A stretch of 64,000 nucleotides of DNA from Acidobacteriota bacterium (GTDB lineage: Bacteria > Acidobacteriota > Terriglobia > Terriglobales > Acidobacteriaceae). Each line of letters opens with the position of its first letter. Position 1 is the stretch's first letter. Below, piece by piece: positions 43,368 through 51,707 of the stretch. Where the stretch lies: NCBI GenBank assembly GCA_023410055.1, contig JAEYQK010000068.1, positions 62,001 to 126,000 of the forward strand, read 5' to 3'. The position numbers and the translations under genes were made by a program. Below the pieces are notes generated by a model, which searched no databases, was not told where the DNA came from, and saw nothing but the letters and a program-made list of their open reading frames with translations.

Positions 43368-44771
43368 ATGCTCAGCCAAACCGCAGTCGAACAATTCAAG
43401 ACGAAGTTGCGTGGTGAGTTGATTGAGCCCGACAGCCCGAAATACGAAACCGCGCGCAAGGTTTACAACGCAATGATCGACCGGCGCCCGCGCATGATCG
43501 TGCGATGCAATGATGTTGCGGATGTGATCGAATGCGTGAATTTCGGTCGTGACAATGGCTTGCTGATCGCCGTTCGCGGCGGTGGGCACAACGCGGGCGG
43601 ACTAGGCGTTTGGGACGATGCGCTCGTGATCGACCTCTCGCCCATGCGTTACACCCACGTCGATCCTGAAACGCAGACGGTACGCGTAGGCGGCGGTGCT
43701 ACCTGGGGCGACGTCGATCATGCGACACACGCGTTCGGATTGGCCGTGCCCACTGGGTTCATTTCGAGCACCGGCGTGGGAGGGTTGACTCTCGGCGGCG
43801 GCATAGGCTATCTCACACGCAAGTACGGGCTGACCATTGACAATTTGCTCGCCGCAGACGTTGTGCTGGCCGACGGAAGTTTTGTGACTGCGAATGAGTT
43901 TCAGAATGAAGATCTGTTCTGGGCCCTCAAGGGCGGCGGCGGCAACTTTGGCGTGGTGACGTCGTTCGTCTTCAAAGCTCATCCCGTGCATACCGACTAC
44001 GCCGGCCCGATGCTGTGGGATATAGAGCGCGCACCGGAGATCATCCGCTGGTACCGCGAGTTCATTCTGAAAGCGCCTACGGAACTGAATGGCTTCTTCG
44101 CGTTCATGACCGTTCCGCCCGTACCGCATTTTCCGGAGCACCTTCACCTTAAGAAGATGTGCGCGATCGTCTGGTGCTATGCCGGCGATCTGGCAGAGGG
44201 CGAAAAGGAACTGATCGCCGCACGACAGCTGAATCCGGTTTTGGATATGGTCGGTCCAATGCCGCACCCGGCCGTGAACAGCATGTTCGACGGGCTGTAT
44301 CCGCCGGGCCTGCAATGGTACTGGAAAGCCGACTTTTTCAACGAGTTGAGCGACGAAGCGATCGCCGTTCACATGAAACATGCGCCCAAGCTGCCAACCA
44401 TGTTTTCGACCATGCACCTCTATGCCACCGACGGCGCCGTGCACGGGATCAATAAGGAGGATACGGCGTTCGCCAATCGTGATGCCAACTGGGCAGAAGT
44501 CATCGTCGGTGTCGATCCCGATCCGGCCAACAAGAATCGCCTGGTTGAGTGGGCACGTACCTACTGGGAAGACTTGCATCCGTACTCTGCCGGCAGCGCC
44601 TACATCAACTTCATGATGGATGAAGGCGAAGATCGAATTCGCGCAACGTACGGCGACAACTACGACCGGCTCGCGGCGATCAAGGCGAAGTACGATCCAA
44701 AAAACCTGTTCAGGATCAACCAGAACATCAAGCCGAAACAAATGGACATCGCGCACAAACAGGCAGGATAA
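43368..44771 (+). CDS. FAD-linked oxidase, berberine-bridge type
   Basis: 467 residues from ATG 43368 after CGGAGGACAC. The FAD domain has RPRMIVRCNDVADVIECVNFGRDNGLLIAVRGGGHNAGG, where the His in RGGGHN is the usual 8-alpha-histidyl flavin link, and TGFISSTGVGGLTLGGGIGYLTRKYGLTIDNLL. The C-terminus ends YGDNYDRLAAIKAKYDPKNLFRINQNIKP, the BBE segment. These enzymes oxidise alcohols, sugars or lactones. It has no signal peptide. A bidirectional hairpin separates it from the convergent redox operon. Confidence 0.92.
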   Translation: MLSQTAVEQFKTKLRGELIEPDSPKYETARKVYNAMIDRRPRMIVRCNDVADVIECVNFGRDNGLLIAVRGGGHNAGGLGVWDDALVIDLSPMRYTHVDPETQTVRVGGGATWGDVDHATHAFGLAVPTGFISSTGVGGLTLGGGIGYLTRKYGLTIDNLLAADVVLADGSFVTANEFQNEDLFWALKGGGGNFGVVTSFVFKAHPVHTDYAGPMLWDIERAPEIIRWYREFILKAPTELNGFFAFMTVPPVPHFPEHLHLKKMCAIVWCYAGDLAEGEKELIAARQLNPVLDMVGPMPHPAVNSMFDGLYPPGLQWYWKADFFNELSDEAIAVHMKHAPKLPTMFSTMHLYATDGAVHGINKEDTAFANRDANWAEVIVGVDPDPANKNRLVEWARTYWEDLHPYSAGSAYINFMMDEGEDRIRATYGDNYDRLAAIKAKYDPKNLFRINQNIKPKQMDIAHKQAG

Positions 44772-44787
44772 AACGCTCGTCGCTTAG

Positions 44788-44807
44788 GGGGCTCCCCACG
44801 GAGCCCC
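44788..44807. terminator. Bidirectional hairpin
   Basis: GGGGCTCC and GGAGCCCC pair perfectly around CCAC between two convergent genes, followed by AATATTCT. Symmetric enough to serve both strands. Confidence 0.7.
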
Positions 44808-44813
44808 AATATT

Positions 44814-45356
44814 CTAGTGGGCGTTCGGACTCTGTCCCGGGTTGCGGTGCCCTCTTGCGACCGGTGTCTTCACGATTTTCAAGTCGAACTGCAGTGGAAC
44901 GCTCTTGGGCGGGTAGCATGCCGCGTTGTCGCATGCCTGATACTTGAGATCGCCACGTACGCGGTACGTTCCAGTACTAGACGTCGACATCGCTTTCACC
45001 ACGCCATTGATGGTGATGTCGCCACTGTACACGTTGATCTTCTGATCCGGCGCAAACGGGAACGTTGCATCTTCACCTTGCGGATAAGTAACCATCGTGA
45101 TGACGACGTCGCTGGGCGGATGCATCTTGAGCGTGGTCGGAATGAGGAATTCGTCTTTTGGCTTGTTGGAGTTGATGTGAAAGCCGTTCGCGATTCTCAC
45201 ATTAACTGCAAACGTGCCCGCTTTGCCCCGCTGAACCGTTATGGGCGCAATTGGCGCCACAGTCACGGTCGGAGCTTTGGGCGCATTCAAAACTTGTGCG
45301 AATGCGCTGGCTGAAATAAGCAGCAAGACAATCGTCAGGTGTCGTATCAATTTCAT
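44814..45356 (-). CDS. DsbD alpha-domain-like periplasmic protein
   Basis: 180 residues with a signal peptide (MKLIRHLTIVLLLISASAFA). The mature domain (GFHINSNKPKDEFLIPTTLKM, then KYQACDNAACYPPKSVPLQF) is the immunoglobulin-like alpha domain of DsbD, with a redox Cys pair in QACDNAACYPP. In E. coli this is fused to the membrane domain; here it is a separate gene downstream of ccdA and a TlpA-like gene, so the three probably carry electrons from the cytoplasm to periplasmic thiols. Confidence 0.85.
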   Translation of the reverse strand: MKLIRHLTIVLLLISASAFAQVLNAPKAPTVTVAPIAPITVQRGKAGTFAVNVRIANGFHINSNKPKDEFLIPTTLKMHPPSDVVITMVTYPQGEDATFPFAPDQKINVYSGDITINGVVKAMSTSSTGTYRVRGDLKYQACDNAACYPPKSVPLQFDLKIVKTPVARGHRNPGQSPNAH

Positions 45357-45463
45357 GCGAGTAGTCCGTCAGGGTTTCTATGACGCAATTCTACTCGCAG
45401 AATCGGCTGAGAGTATCACCCTTTAGGCTTTTAGCGGGGATGATGACCAAGAGTCCGCAACCG

Positions 45464-46141
45464 CTACTTGCTGTCGTTGGACGGCACCGTCTGGGCAGTC
45501 TGATTGCCGGAAGGCTCCGTGGCAAGCGCCTCCTTGATGCTGGACTCTATGTCGCGATGGCTATGGAGACCTTCGGCGCGCTCGAGCAACTTCCCATCGC
45601 GGCCAATATAGAACGTCGTTGGCAATCCATCTACACCGCCATAGAGATCATCGATCTGCTCGCTTCCTTTCATCACGGGGTAGTTGATTCCCATCTGCTG
45701 AGCGAACTGCACAATCTCCTGTTGGCTCGCGTCGTCGTCGGTCGCAATGCTGAGTATCGCCAATCCCTCGGACTTGTATTGATTCTGCAAGTCGACGAAC
45801 CACGGAATCTCCACCTTGCAGGGCGGACACCAGGTGGCCCAGAAATTCAAGACCACGGCCTTGCCCTTGTAGTCGGAGAGCTTCACCTTCTGTCCGCTGA
45901 CGAGGTCCGTCAGTTCGAAATCGGGCGCCGTCTTCCCCCTCACATTCCCAACCATTCCGCCTCGGCCTCCCTTATTGGCCGTGTGCAAGCCGACATAAAC
46001 CATTGCCACAAGCGCGAACGCCATGATGCCAATAACGATCCAATTGCGATTCGATGGACGCGGTGGTGGGACGGGACCCGTCGGGTCAGGAATCGTGGAC
46101 TGTTGGTTGAAAGTCGATCCGTATTCGCTATTGTCGATCAT
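45464..46141 (-). CDS. Membrane-anchored thioredoxin, TlpA/ResA type
   Basis: 225 residues. One N-terminal helix (residues about 34-54, WIVIGIMAFALVAMVYVGL) anchors a thioredoxin-like domain outside: GKTAPDFELTDLVSGQKVKLSDYKGKAVVLNFWATWCPPCKVEIPWF, with the CxxC active site WCPPC, and VDGLPTTFYIGRDGKLL (cis-Pro). It would reduce disulfides in cytochrome c maturation or thiol quality control. It lies between ccdA and the DsbD-alpha-like gene on the same strand. Confidence 0.92.
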   Translation of the reverse strand: MIDNSEYGSTFNQQSTIPDPTGPVPPPRPSNRNWIVIGIMAFALVAMVYVGLHTANKGGRGGMVGNVRGKTAPDFELTDLVSGQKVKLSDYKGKAVVLNFWATWCPPCKVEIPWFVDLQNQYKSEGLAILSIATDDDASQQEIVQFAQQMGINYPVMKGSEQIDDLYGGVDGLPTTFYIGRDGKLLERAEGLHSHRDIESSIKEALATEPSGNQTAQTVPSNDSK

Positions 46142-46171
46142 GCGTGTACCACTGAATTAGACGTCAGAAAA

Positions 46172-46897
46172 TCATTGCGCGAAGCGATTTAAGAAAGTCA
46201 GATATCGCGACAGGATCGTAAGCCTATGCGTGATGATCAGCACGCCGATACCGATTAGCAGCACTCCACTGATTACCTCAACCGTGTGCAGATGTCGCCT
46301 GAACCGCGCATAGAACTTCAGGAAGCGCTCGATCCCGATCGAGGTCAGCAGAAATGGAACTGCCAGCCCGAGTGAGTAGACCGCAAGCAGCAGCGTCCCT
46401 TTGGCGACCGTTTCCTCGGCAGCCGCGAAAGTCAGAATCGTTGCCAGGATCGGCCCGATGCAAGGTGTCCAGCCGAAGGCAAACGCGAAGCCCACCACGA
46501 ATGCTCCCCAAGGCGTGCTGCCGCCTTTGACGTCGTGCATGCGCTTATCGGCGTATAGAGCTTTGATTTTGAAGATGCCCGTAAGATGCAGGCCAAAAAC
46601 GATAATGACCGCGCCGGCAACGTAAGACATCGCCCGGTAATACTGCCGTGTGACCTGCCCCAGCGTGGTCGCGACCGCCCCGAGCAGCACGAACACGATG
46701 CTGAAGCCCAGGATGAACATCACCGAGCTGAGCATCACGCGTCCGAACACCTTGCCCCTGCGCTCTTCCTGCAAGCCGTCAACGTTCGTTCCAGAAATCA
46801 GAGAAACATAGCCGGGTACGAGCGGAAGTACGCAGGGCGAGAGAAACGAAACGATACCAGCGAGAAAAGCCGCGATTGGCAGTGGAAGACTATTCAT
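46172..46897 (-). CDS. ccdA: CcdA-type membrane electron-transfer protein
   Basis: 241 residues from ATG 46897 (MNSLPLPIAAFLAGIVSFLSPCVLPLVPGYVSLISG). The SPCVLPL-P-Y motif in helix 1 and GWTPCIGPIL in helix 4 carry the two redox Cys of CcdA/DsbD-beta. Six transmembrane helices are visible. It moves electrons from cytoplasmic thioredoxin to the TlpA-like protein encoded next. The N-terminal start at 46933 would add a non-hydrophobic stretch. Confidence 0.93.
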   Translation of the reverse strand: MNSLPLPIAAFLAGIVSFLSPCVLPLVPGYVSLISGTNVDGLQEERRGKVFGRVMLSSVMFILGFSIVFVLLGAVATTLGQVTRQYYRAMSYVAGAVIIVFGLHLTGIFKIKALYADKRMHDVKGGSTPWGAFVVGFAFAFGWTPCIGPILATILTFAAAEETVAKGTLLLAVYSLGLAVPFLLTSIGIERFLKFYARFRRHLHTVEVISGVLLIGIGVLIITHRLTILSRYLTFLNRFAQ

Positions 46898-46996
46898 CAC
46901 TATCATTGTACGGGAATCAGGCACACTGGGCACCTGAACTCCCCTGCTGGAAAGAATGCGAAAGCGGCATGAACGTTACAGACTTTCGCTCGGATC

Positions 46997-47392
46997 TCAG
47001 TTGCGCAGGCCCGACCAGTGTTCCGCAACGACAATCGAGTTCGCTGGATTCTGAGGATCGTATTTGATAGAGGCCGGAACGCCAATTTTGCAGGTATGCA
47101 CGTCAACGAAGTGCCTCAGTTGCGTAATATCCTGCGAACACTCGTATGTGACCCCAGCCACATCGTACGTATAGATCAACAGCTGAACCGGAGGCAGACC
47201 TTCCTCGACGTACTCGCTGGCATCGAGAACCGTGCCGTCCGTGATACGGCCACTAGAGCTGATGCGAAACCGGCGTTCCATCTCGCGCTGCTCGGCCGTC
47301 TTGCGATGGCTACGAACCCAATAGTATGTCGCGGTTCCGGCAGCTACAACGGTGCCGCCAGCGATCAAAGAATAAAGACGAAGTGGGGTCAT
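46997..47392 (-). CDS. DUF3592-like membrane protein
   Basis: 131 residues from ATG 47392 (MTPLRLYSLIAGGTVVAAGTATYYW), one N-terminal helix, then a small domain with GRITDGTVLDASEYVEEGLPPVQLLIYTYDVAGVTYECSQDI and ASIKYDPQNPANSIVVAE. The 'VxYDPxNPxxS' end is typical of DUF3592 proteins, whose function is unknown. Start chosen at the helix; an upstream start at 47464 is possible. Confidence 0.7.
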   Translation of the reverse strand: MTPLRLYSLIAGGTVVAAGTATYYWVRSHRKTAEQREMERRFRISSSGRITDGTVLDASEYVEEGLPPVQLLIYTYDVAGVTYECSQDITQLRHFVDVHTCKIGVPASIKYDPQNPANSIVVAEHWSGLRN

Positions 47393-47528
47393 AATCCTAC
47401 AGGCGCCAGAATCTAACCTACTACCCTCAGCAGATTTAGAGCATCCAGCAATCGCCTTAGTCACACAAACTACATTGTACCGGGAAGCAAAAAAACGAAT
47501 AGCAGGAAACTGCCGCTTGAGGCGCAGA

Positions 47529-47557
47529 GAAGCGCGGCTTCGGGGCCGCGCTTCCTC
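47529..47557 (-). terminator. Hairpin after the transaldolase-like gene
   Basis: AAGCGCGGC and GCCGCGCTT form a 9-base stem around TTCGG, 17 bases past the stop. On the minus strand a T-run (GTTTTTTTG) follows only about 35 bases later, so termination strength is uncertain. Confidence 0.5.
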
Positions 47558-47573
47558 GAAGCAAACTTAAATC

Positions 47574-48218
47574 CTACGCCTGGACTTTCTTCCAGTCGTT
47601 CATGAAGGCTTCCAGACCGCGATCTGTCAGCGGGTGCTTGAACATCAAATCGAGCACCTTGAACGGAATGGTCGAAACGTGAGCGCCGGCCAGTGCTGCC
47701 TGCACAACGTGCAGCGGATGGCGAATCGATGCCGCCAGTACCTGCGTCTTGAAGTCGTAGTTCTGGTAGATCTGCACGATCTGCTCGATCAGCTGCATGC
47801 CGTCTTCGCTGATGTCGTCGAAGCGGCCGACGAATGGCGAAACGTAAGTCGCACCGGCCTTCGCTACCAGCAGCGCCTGATTAGCCGAGAAGCAGAGCGT
47901 CAGGTTCGTCTTGATGCCTTCGCCACTCAGGGCCTTGCACGCCTTCACGCCTTCGCGGGTCGTAGGCAGCTTGATCACGACGTTCTTGCCCCACTGCGCG
48001 AAATCATGCGCCTGGGCCAACATGCCCGTGCAATCCAGCGCCGTCACTTCCACGCTCACCGGACCATCAACAACGGACAGGATCTCCAGAATCGTCTCTT
48101 TGAACGGGCGACCCGTCTTGGCGACCAGCGAAGGGTTGGTGGTCACACCATCCAGAATGCCCATGCTCTGGGCTTCGCGAATTTCTTTTACGTCAGCGGT
48201 ATCGATAAAGAACTTCAT
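47574..48218 (-). CDS. fsa: Fructose-6-phosphate aldolase / small transaldolase
   Basis: 214 residues. MKFFIDTADVKEIREAQSMGILDGVTTNPSLVAKTG is the family opening, KNVVIKLPTTREGVKACKAL contains the Schiff-base Lys, and LTLCFSANQALLVAKAGATYVSPFVGRFDDI and VLAASIRHPLHVVQAALAGAHVSTIPFKVL complete the barrel. It is the short (subfamily 4) transaldolase length, which in many bacteria acts as transaldolase rather than fructose-6-phosphate aldolase; sequence alone does not separate these here. Confidence 0.93.
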   Translation of the reverse strand: MKFFIDTADVKEIREAQSMGILDGVTTNPSLVAKTGRPFKETILEILSVVDGPVSVEVTALDCTGMLAQAHDFAQWGKNVVIKLPTTREGVKACKALSGEGIKTNLTLCFSANQALLVAKAGATYVSPFVGRFDDISEDGMQLIEQIVQIYQNYDFKTQVLAASIRHPLHVVQAALAGAHVSTIPFKVLDLMFKHPLTDRGLEAFMNDWKKVQA

Positions 48219-48304
48219 CTTCGAATCTTTCCGTCGGCTGATTGGGGTCGCTGATCTGACCTGCTTTTCCGTTCAGATCATCCGATCGTCCGCTCATCCG
48301 ATCA

Positions 48305-49096
48305 TCAAATTTCATCCACCACGGGATTTCGCAGCGTTCCAACACCATCGACAGTGACTTCCACCACGTCACCCGCCTTAAGCGGACCGACACCTGCGGG
48401 TGTTCCAGTGGGAATGAGGTCGCCGGGAACCAGCGTCATGACCCGTGAGATATAACGGATTATAACATCCAACGCGAAGATGAAATCGCGCGTATTCCCC
48501 TTCTGACGCACCTCTCCGTTCACTCGCGTCTCGACGTGAACTCCCGCCCACGGATCGAGTTCATCAGTCACCCAAGGCCCAACCGGACAGAATGTATCGA
48601 AGCCCTTGCCGCGCGTCCATTGCGTGTCGGTCTTCTGCAGGTCGCGCGCCGTGACGTCGTTCACCACCGTGTAGCCGCGAATGTACTCGCGCACGTCTTC
48701 GTCTTCGCGAACGTTGCGGCAGCGCTCGCCAATGATCACCGCCAGCTCGCCCTCGTAGTCAACCCGCTCCGACTCGCGAGGCTTCACGATGTTCTCACCC
48801 GCGGCAATCAGCGACGAAGGCGGCTTCAGGAACAGCACCAGCTCGTCATTAGGAATGATGTTGTTCAACTCGCGCGCATGGTCGGCATAGTTCCGACCGA
48901 CACAGACGATCTTGGATGGCTCAGTCGGCGCGAGCAACTTGGCTTCGGCGAGCGGCACAGGCTCGATCTTGCGTGCAGGTACTTCGTCCAGCTTGCCGCT
49001 AAACCCCGGCTGCGCCAGCAGCAGACGCGTGATCTGTTCGCCCTCAATCAATCCAAACTGAGGAGCATTGTTGTAGATAAACCGGCAGTATTTCAT
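48305..49096 (-). CDS. Fumarylacetoacetate hydrolase family protein
   Basis: 263 residues from ATG 49096. SKIVCVGRNYADHARELNN is the family's first motif; LFLKPPSSLIAAGENIVKP, VDYEGELAVIIGERCRNV (metal Glu residues), GYTVVNDVTARDLQKTDTQWTRGKGFDTFCPVGPWV and LVPGDLIPTGTPAGVGPLKAGD follow in order. Members act as hydratases, isomerases or acylpyruvases in aromatic or amino acid breakdown; the substrate is not determined. No pathway partner is adjacent. Confidence 0.92.
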   Translation of the reverse strand: MKYCRFIYNNAPQFGLIEGEQITRLLLAQPGFSGKLDEVPARKIEPVPLAEAKLLAPTEPSKIVCVGRNYADHARELNNIIPNDELVLFLKPPSSLIAAGENIVKPRESERVDYEGELAVIIGERCRNVREDEDVREYIRGYTVVNDVTARDLQKTDTQWTRGKGFDTFCPVGPWVTDELDPWAGVHVETRVNGEVRQKGNTRDFIFALDVIIRYISRVMTLVPGDLIPTGTPAGVGPLKAGDVVEVTVDGVGTLRNPVVDEI

Positions 49097-49170
49097 CGTC
49101 GGCTCCCACAATCACTGTAACCCAGAGGAGCCAGACGAAACACCCCATCACGGTGCCCAACAGAACTCTT

Positions 49171-49208
49171 GGTGCCCCACATCTGCCCGACGTTGGCAGA
49201 TGTGGGTC
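49171..49208. repeat. ATCTGCC hairpin, copy 2
   Basis: GGTGCCCCACATCTGCC and GGCAGATGTGGGTC, as at 9412-9448, with CGACGTT replacing the loop. Confidence 0.8.
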
Positions 49209-49464
49209 TAGTGCGCTATCGCTCCGGCCAACTTCGCGAGGTGCCCCGTTCAAGCCCGCCGTTGGCTTGAGCGGGGTTAACGACAATCCCGTTTTGGCGA
49301 CTGTGGCCCATTCAAGCCCTGCCTTTGGGCTTGAGTGGGGGTTCAGGATGCATCCTCACCCGATACATTCTAGCCCGGTCGGTCGTTCAAGCCTGCCGTT
49401 CGCCGAGCGGGCGTTCAGCGGAATCGACCCGGGGGCGTACTTGAGCCCGGAGGGCGACAGTTAA

Positions 49465-49530
49465 CTAGCCGGGGGCGCAAGCCCCCGGTCAACATCGCAA
49501 GATCTCCCGAGTCCCCGCAGGGGACGGCAG
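49465..49530. repeat. Two-hairpin element, family 5, copy 2
   Basis: CTAGCCGGGGGCGCAAGCCC, then GTCCCCGCAGGGGACGGCAG about 25 bases on. Same order and spacing as at 19090-19151. Confidence 0.8.
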
Positions 49531-49534
49531 TGTT

Positions 49535-49861
49535 TCACTCCACAACTGTCGGCAATTCAATCCCATGCTTTTTCAGAAACGAGACAAACTCCTCGCGAGA
49601 ATCAACACGGCGATGATGCTCCGCTTGACCACGTATGTACGCGATGGTCGCCGGCACATGTGACACGCTGACCGAAAACGCTCCATATCCTTCTTGCCAC
49701 GAAAAGAAACGCAGCTTCGGGAATGTCTCTCGAATCCAGCGCGATGAATTTGCCTTGAGCGTCTGCATGGCTTTCGCCGGTCCCATCGTCGCCGGAGGCG
49801 AGATCAGAAGATGAACATGATCCCCGGTACGCCTGTCCAGTGATTTGTTGCAGGAAGCTAT
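49535..49861 (-). pseudogene. Decayed REP-associated (IS200/IS605-like) transposase
   Basis: Reading leftward in one frame: the HUH motif GDHVHLLIS, then GPAKAMQTLKANSSRWIRETFPKLRFFSWQEGYGAFSVSVSHVPATIAYIRGQAEHHRRV and FLKKHGIELP. These match the second half of Y1-type REP-associated tyrosine transposases, with the catalytic Tyr in AYIRGQ and both His of HVH. The expected first half (FSTK-type strand, about 50 residues) cannot be read in any frame and no proper start exists, so the gene is a remnant. The ATG at 49786 gives only the last 83 residues. A composite palindrome sits just upstream (49946). Confidence 0.7.
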
Positions 49862-49945
49862 CCCCGCGCATGTCGCTGTTTCGTTTTCCGAAACTCGAAC
49901 ACAGCTGACGCGGAGGATTGCAGGTAGCGATACAACGGCGTCAGC

Positions 49946-49994
49946 GTAGCGCCGGACTCCAGTCCGGCGGGGCGGACGTGGACGTCGGCGCTAC
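49946..49994. repeat. Composite palindrome, family 1, copy 6
   Basis: GTAGCGCC, GCCGGACTCCAGTCCGGC, a GACGTGGACGTC second stem and the exact end GGCGCTAC. It lies just upstream of the transposase remnant, where REP transposases often have their own repeats. Confidence 0.88.
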
Positions 49995-50101
49995 CCCTGC
50001 GCCTTGTTCCATTTTTGTGAATTTCCGCAGCCCTTTGTTTCCTCTCCGCAAATCACTGCTACATTGAACACGTACTTCGGCGAACGCAGTCGGCGCACCG
50101 G

Positions 50102-50198
50102 GGGATATCGACCTCTTAACTCCCATTTATTCAAAGACTTAGCTTCATGGTCGAGGGATATCGAGGTCGTAACTGCTGGTTTTTCAAAGACTTAGGTT
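50102..50198. repeat. Imperfect 53-base tandem pair
   Basis: Units at 50102 and 50155 share GGGATATCGA, TAACT and TCAAAGACTTAG at matching positions but differ in the middle. No known element. Confidence 0.6.
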
Positions 50199-50247
50199 TT
50201 GAGTGAACAGGTAGGGGGATACCCCACTCGGGCGGTACGGGAAGGCT

Positions 50248-50271
50248 GGACGGGGCACAGCCCCGTCCCTA
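50248..50271. repeat. Palindrome family 2, copy 4
   Basis: GGACGGGGCACAGCCCCGTC (minus orientation), 7 bases past the pmbA stop; may be a 3' hairpin. Confidence 0.85.
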
Positions 50272-50277
50272 GACGAA

Positions 50278-51624
50278 CTATTCTCCTGCGATGGTCAGGC
50301 CGTCGATGCGCAGCGTGGGGCAGGCGACGGAGCTGCGGAATTCGAGGTCGTTGCCGATCTCGCTGACGTTCATCAGCATGTCCTTGAGGTTGCCGGCGAC
50401 CGTGATCTCTTCGACCGGGAATGCGAGTTCGCCGTTCGAGATCCACATGCCGCTGGCGCCGCGCGAGTAGTCTCCGGTGACCAGGTTGACGCCGAAGCCG
50501 AGGAACTCGGTAACGTAGAGTCCGTCTTTGACGCCGCCGATGATCTCCTTCGGCGACTTCGTGCCGGGCTGTAGGAAGAAGTTTCCAGCGCCAATTCCTG
50601 GATTGCCGGCCAGTCCGCGCGAGGCGTTGCCGGTGGTCTTGAGATTGAGCTTCTTGGCCGTGTAGGTGTTGAGCAGGTACGACCGGAGCACGCCGTTCTC
50701 GATCACGACCGTGCGCCGCGTCGGGACGCCTTCGCTGTCGAACGGACTGGTGCCGAACAGGCCAGGCATGGTGCCGTCATCAACGACGTTGATGTTATCG
50801 CCGGCGATTTTTTCACCAAGCTTGCCCGCCAGGAAGCTCGCACCACGATATATCGAGTCGCCGTTCACGGCGTCGCAGATCTCGCCCAAAAACGAACGCG
50901 CCATTTGCGGATCGAGCACGACGGGAACGCGCGTCGTCTTTACTTTCTTTGCACCCAAGCGCCGCAGCGTACGTTCGGCGGCGATGCGTCCAACGTCTTC
51001 CGGTGACTCGAGTTTGCCCATGCTGCGCGAGACCGAGAACCAGTAGTCGCGCTGCTTTGCGCCCTGTTCGTCTTCGGCCATCGGCACGGCCGAAACCGAG
51101 CAGTACGATCGCTTGTACTCACCGACAAAGCCATTGGAGTTCGCGAGGACTTTGTGTCCGGTTGCGGCGTCGAACGATCCGCCATCGGAGTTCTTGATGC
51201 GCTTATCGACGGCCATCGCGGCCTTTTCGGCACGACGCGCATAGTCGATGCGCTGCTCGGTCGGCAGCGAGTAAACGTCTTCGTAGAAGAGATCGAGGTC
51301 GCCGCCGATTTGTCCCTGCTCTGATGGATCAGGCAATCCCGCAGCGGGATCTTCCGAAGTCACTTTGCCCAGCGCGAGTGCCGACGAAACCAGTTGCTCG
51401 ATGCCGTCACGCGAGAAGTCACTGGAGTAAGTGCTGGCCGCGCGCTGTCCAAAGAACACACGCACGCCGATGGCCTTCGAGCCAGACTCTTTAAGCGTCT
51501 CGACCTCGCCAAGTCGAACGACGGTCGAGAACTCATCGCCTTCGGCCACAACGGCCTCGGCAGCAGTCGCGCCTCCCTGCATGGCGCGCTTTACGACGGA
51601 GGATGCAATCTCGCGAAGATCCAT
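50278..51624 (-). CDS. pmbA: TldE/PmbA-type metalloprotease partner
   Basis: 448 residues from ATG 51624 (MDLREIASSVVKRAMQGGATAAEAVVAEGDEFSTVVRLGEVETLKES). The frame is open to 51696 but the upstream 24 codons are translated simple repeat (SDFRFLISKESEIR). Conserved segments: SKAIGVRVFFGQRAAS, TRVPVVLDPQMARSFLGEI, GTSPFDSEGVPTRRTVVIENGVLRSYLLNTYTAKKL, TTGNASRGLAG and GVNLVTGDYSRGASGMWISNGELAFPVEEITVAGNL. PmbA lacks the zinc site and forms a heterodimer with TldD, cutting small peptides such as modified microcins or antitoxins. tldD lies two genes upstream in the same operon. Confidence 0.94.
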   Translation of the reverse strand: MDLREIASSVVKRAMQGGATAAEAVVAEGDEFSTVVRLGEVETLKESGSKAIGVRVFFGQRAASTYSSDFSRDGIEQLVSSALALGKVTSEDPAAGLPDPSEQGQIGGDLDLFYEDVYSLPTEQRIDYARRAEKAAMAVDKRIKNSDGGSFDAATGHKVLANSNGFVGEYKRSYCSVSAVPMAEDEQGAKQRDYWFSVSRSMGKLESPEDVGRIAAERTLRRLGAKKVKTTRVPVVLDPQMARSFLGEICDAVNGDSIYRGASFLAGKLGEKIAGDNINVVDDGTMPGLFGTSPFDSEGVPTRRTVVIENGVLRSYLLNTYTAKKLNLKTTGNASRGLAGNPGIGAGNFFLQPGTKSPKEIIGGVKDGLYVTEFLGFGVNLVTGDYSRGASGMWISNGELAFPVEEITVAGNLKDMLMNVSEIGNDLEFRSSVACPTLRIDGLTIAGE

Positions 51625-51630
51625 AAGAAC

Positions 51631-51707
51631 ATTTCTGATTGTTTCATTTCTGATTTCCGATTCCTTTGAAATCAGAAATCGAAAATCAGAAATCACAAAT
51701 CGAGAAT
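51631..51707. repeat. Inverted GATTTCTGATTTC-type repeats
   Basis: Left block (51631-51663) has ATTTCTGATT and CATTTCTGATTTCCGATT; right block (51668-51707) has GAAATCAGAAATCGAAAATC and AGAAATCACAAATCGAGAAT. Same unit as upstream of clpB (5950-6025). Lies between ppa and pmbA. Confidence 0.85.

Larger units (their letters stand above)
49097..49534. other. Gene-free stretch packed with palindromes
   Basis: Contains the ATCTGCC hairpin (49171-49208), hairpins built on GTTCAAGCC (49247-49275, arms CCCCGTTCAAGCC and GGCTTGAGCGGGG), CAAGCCC/GGGCTTG (49313-49333), and the family-5 two-hairpin element (49465-49530). No coding sequence is supported. It lies directly downstream of the transposase remnant. 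Confidence 0.7.
49862..50277. other. Gene-free stretch beside the transposase remnant
   Basis: Holds family-1 copy 6 (49946-49994), an imperfect 53-base-period tandem pair (50102-50145 and 50155-50198, sharing GGGATATCGA and TCAAAGACTTAG), a G-run (50211-50226) and a family-2 palindrome (50248-50271). No gene is supported. Confidence 0.65.

Noticed and set aside
49602..49871. An 89-codon gene overlapping the transposase remnant
   Set aside because: It is a different frame of the same strand; the protein similarity is in the other frame.
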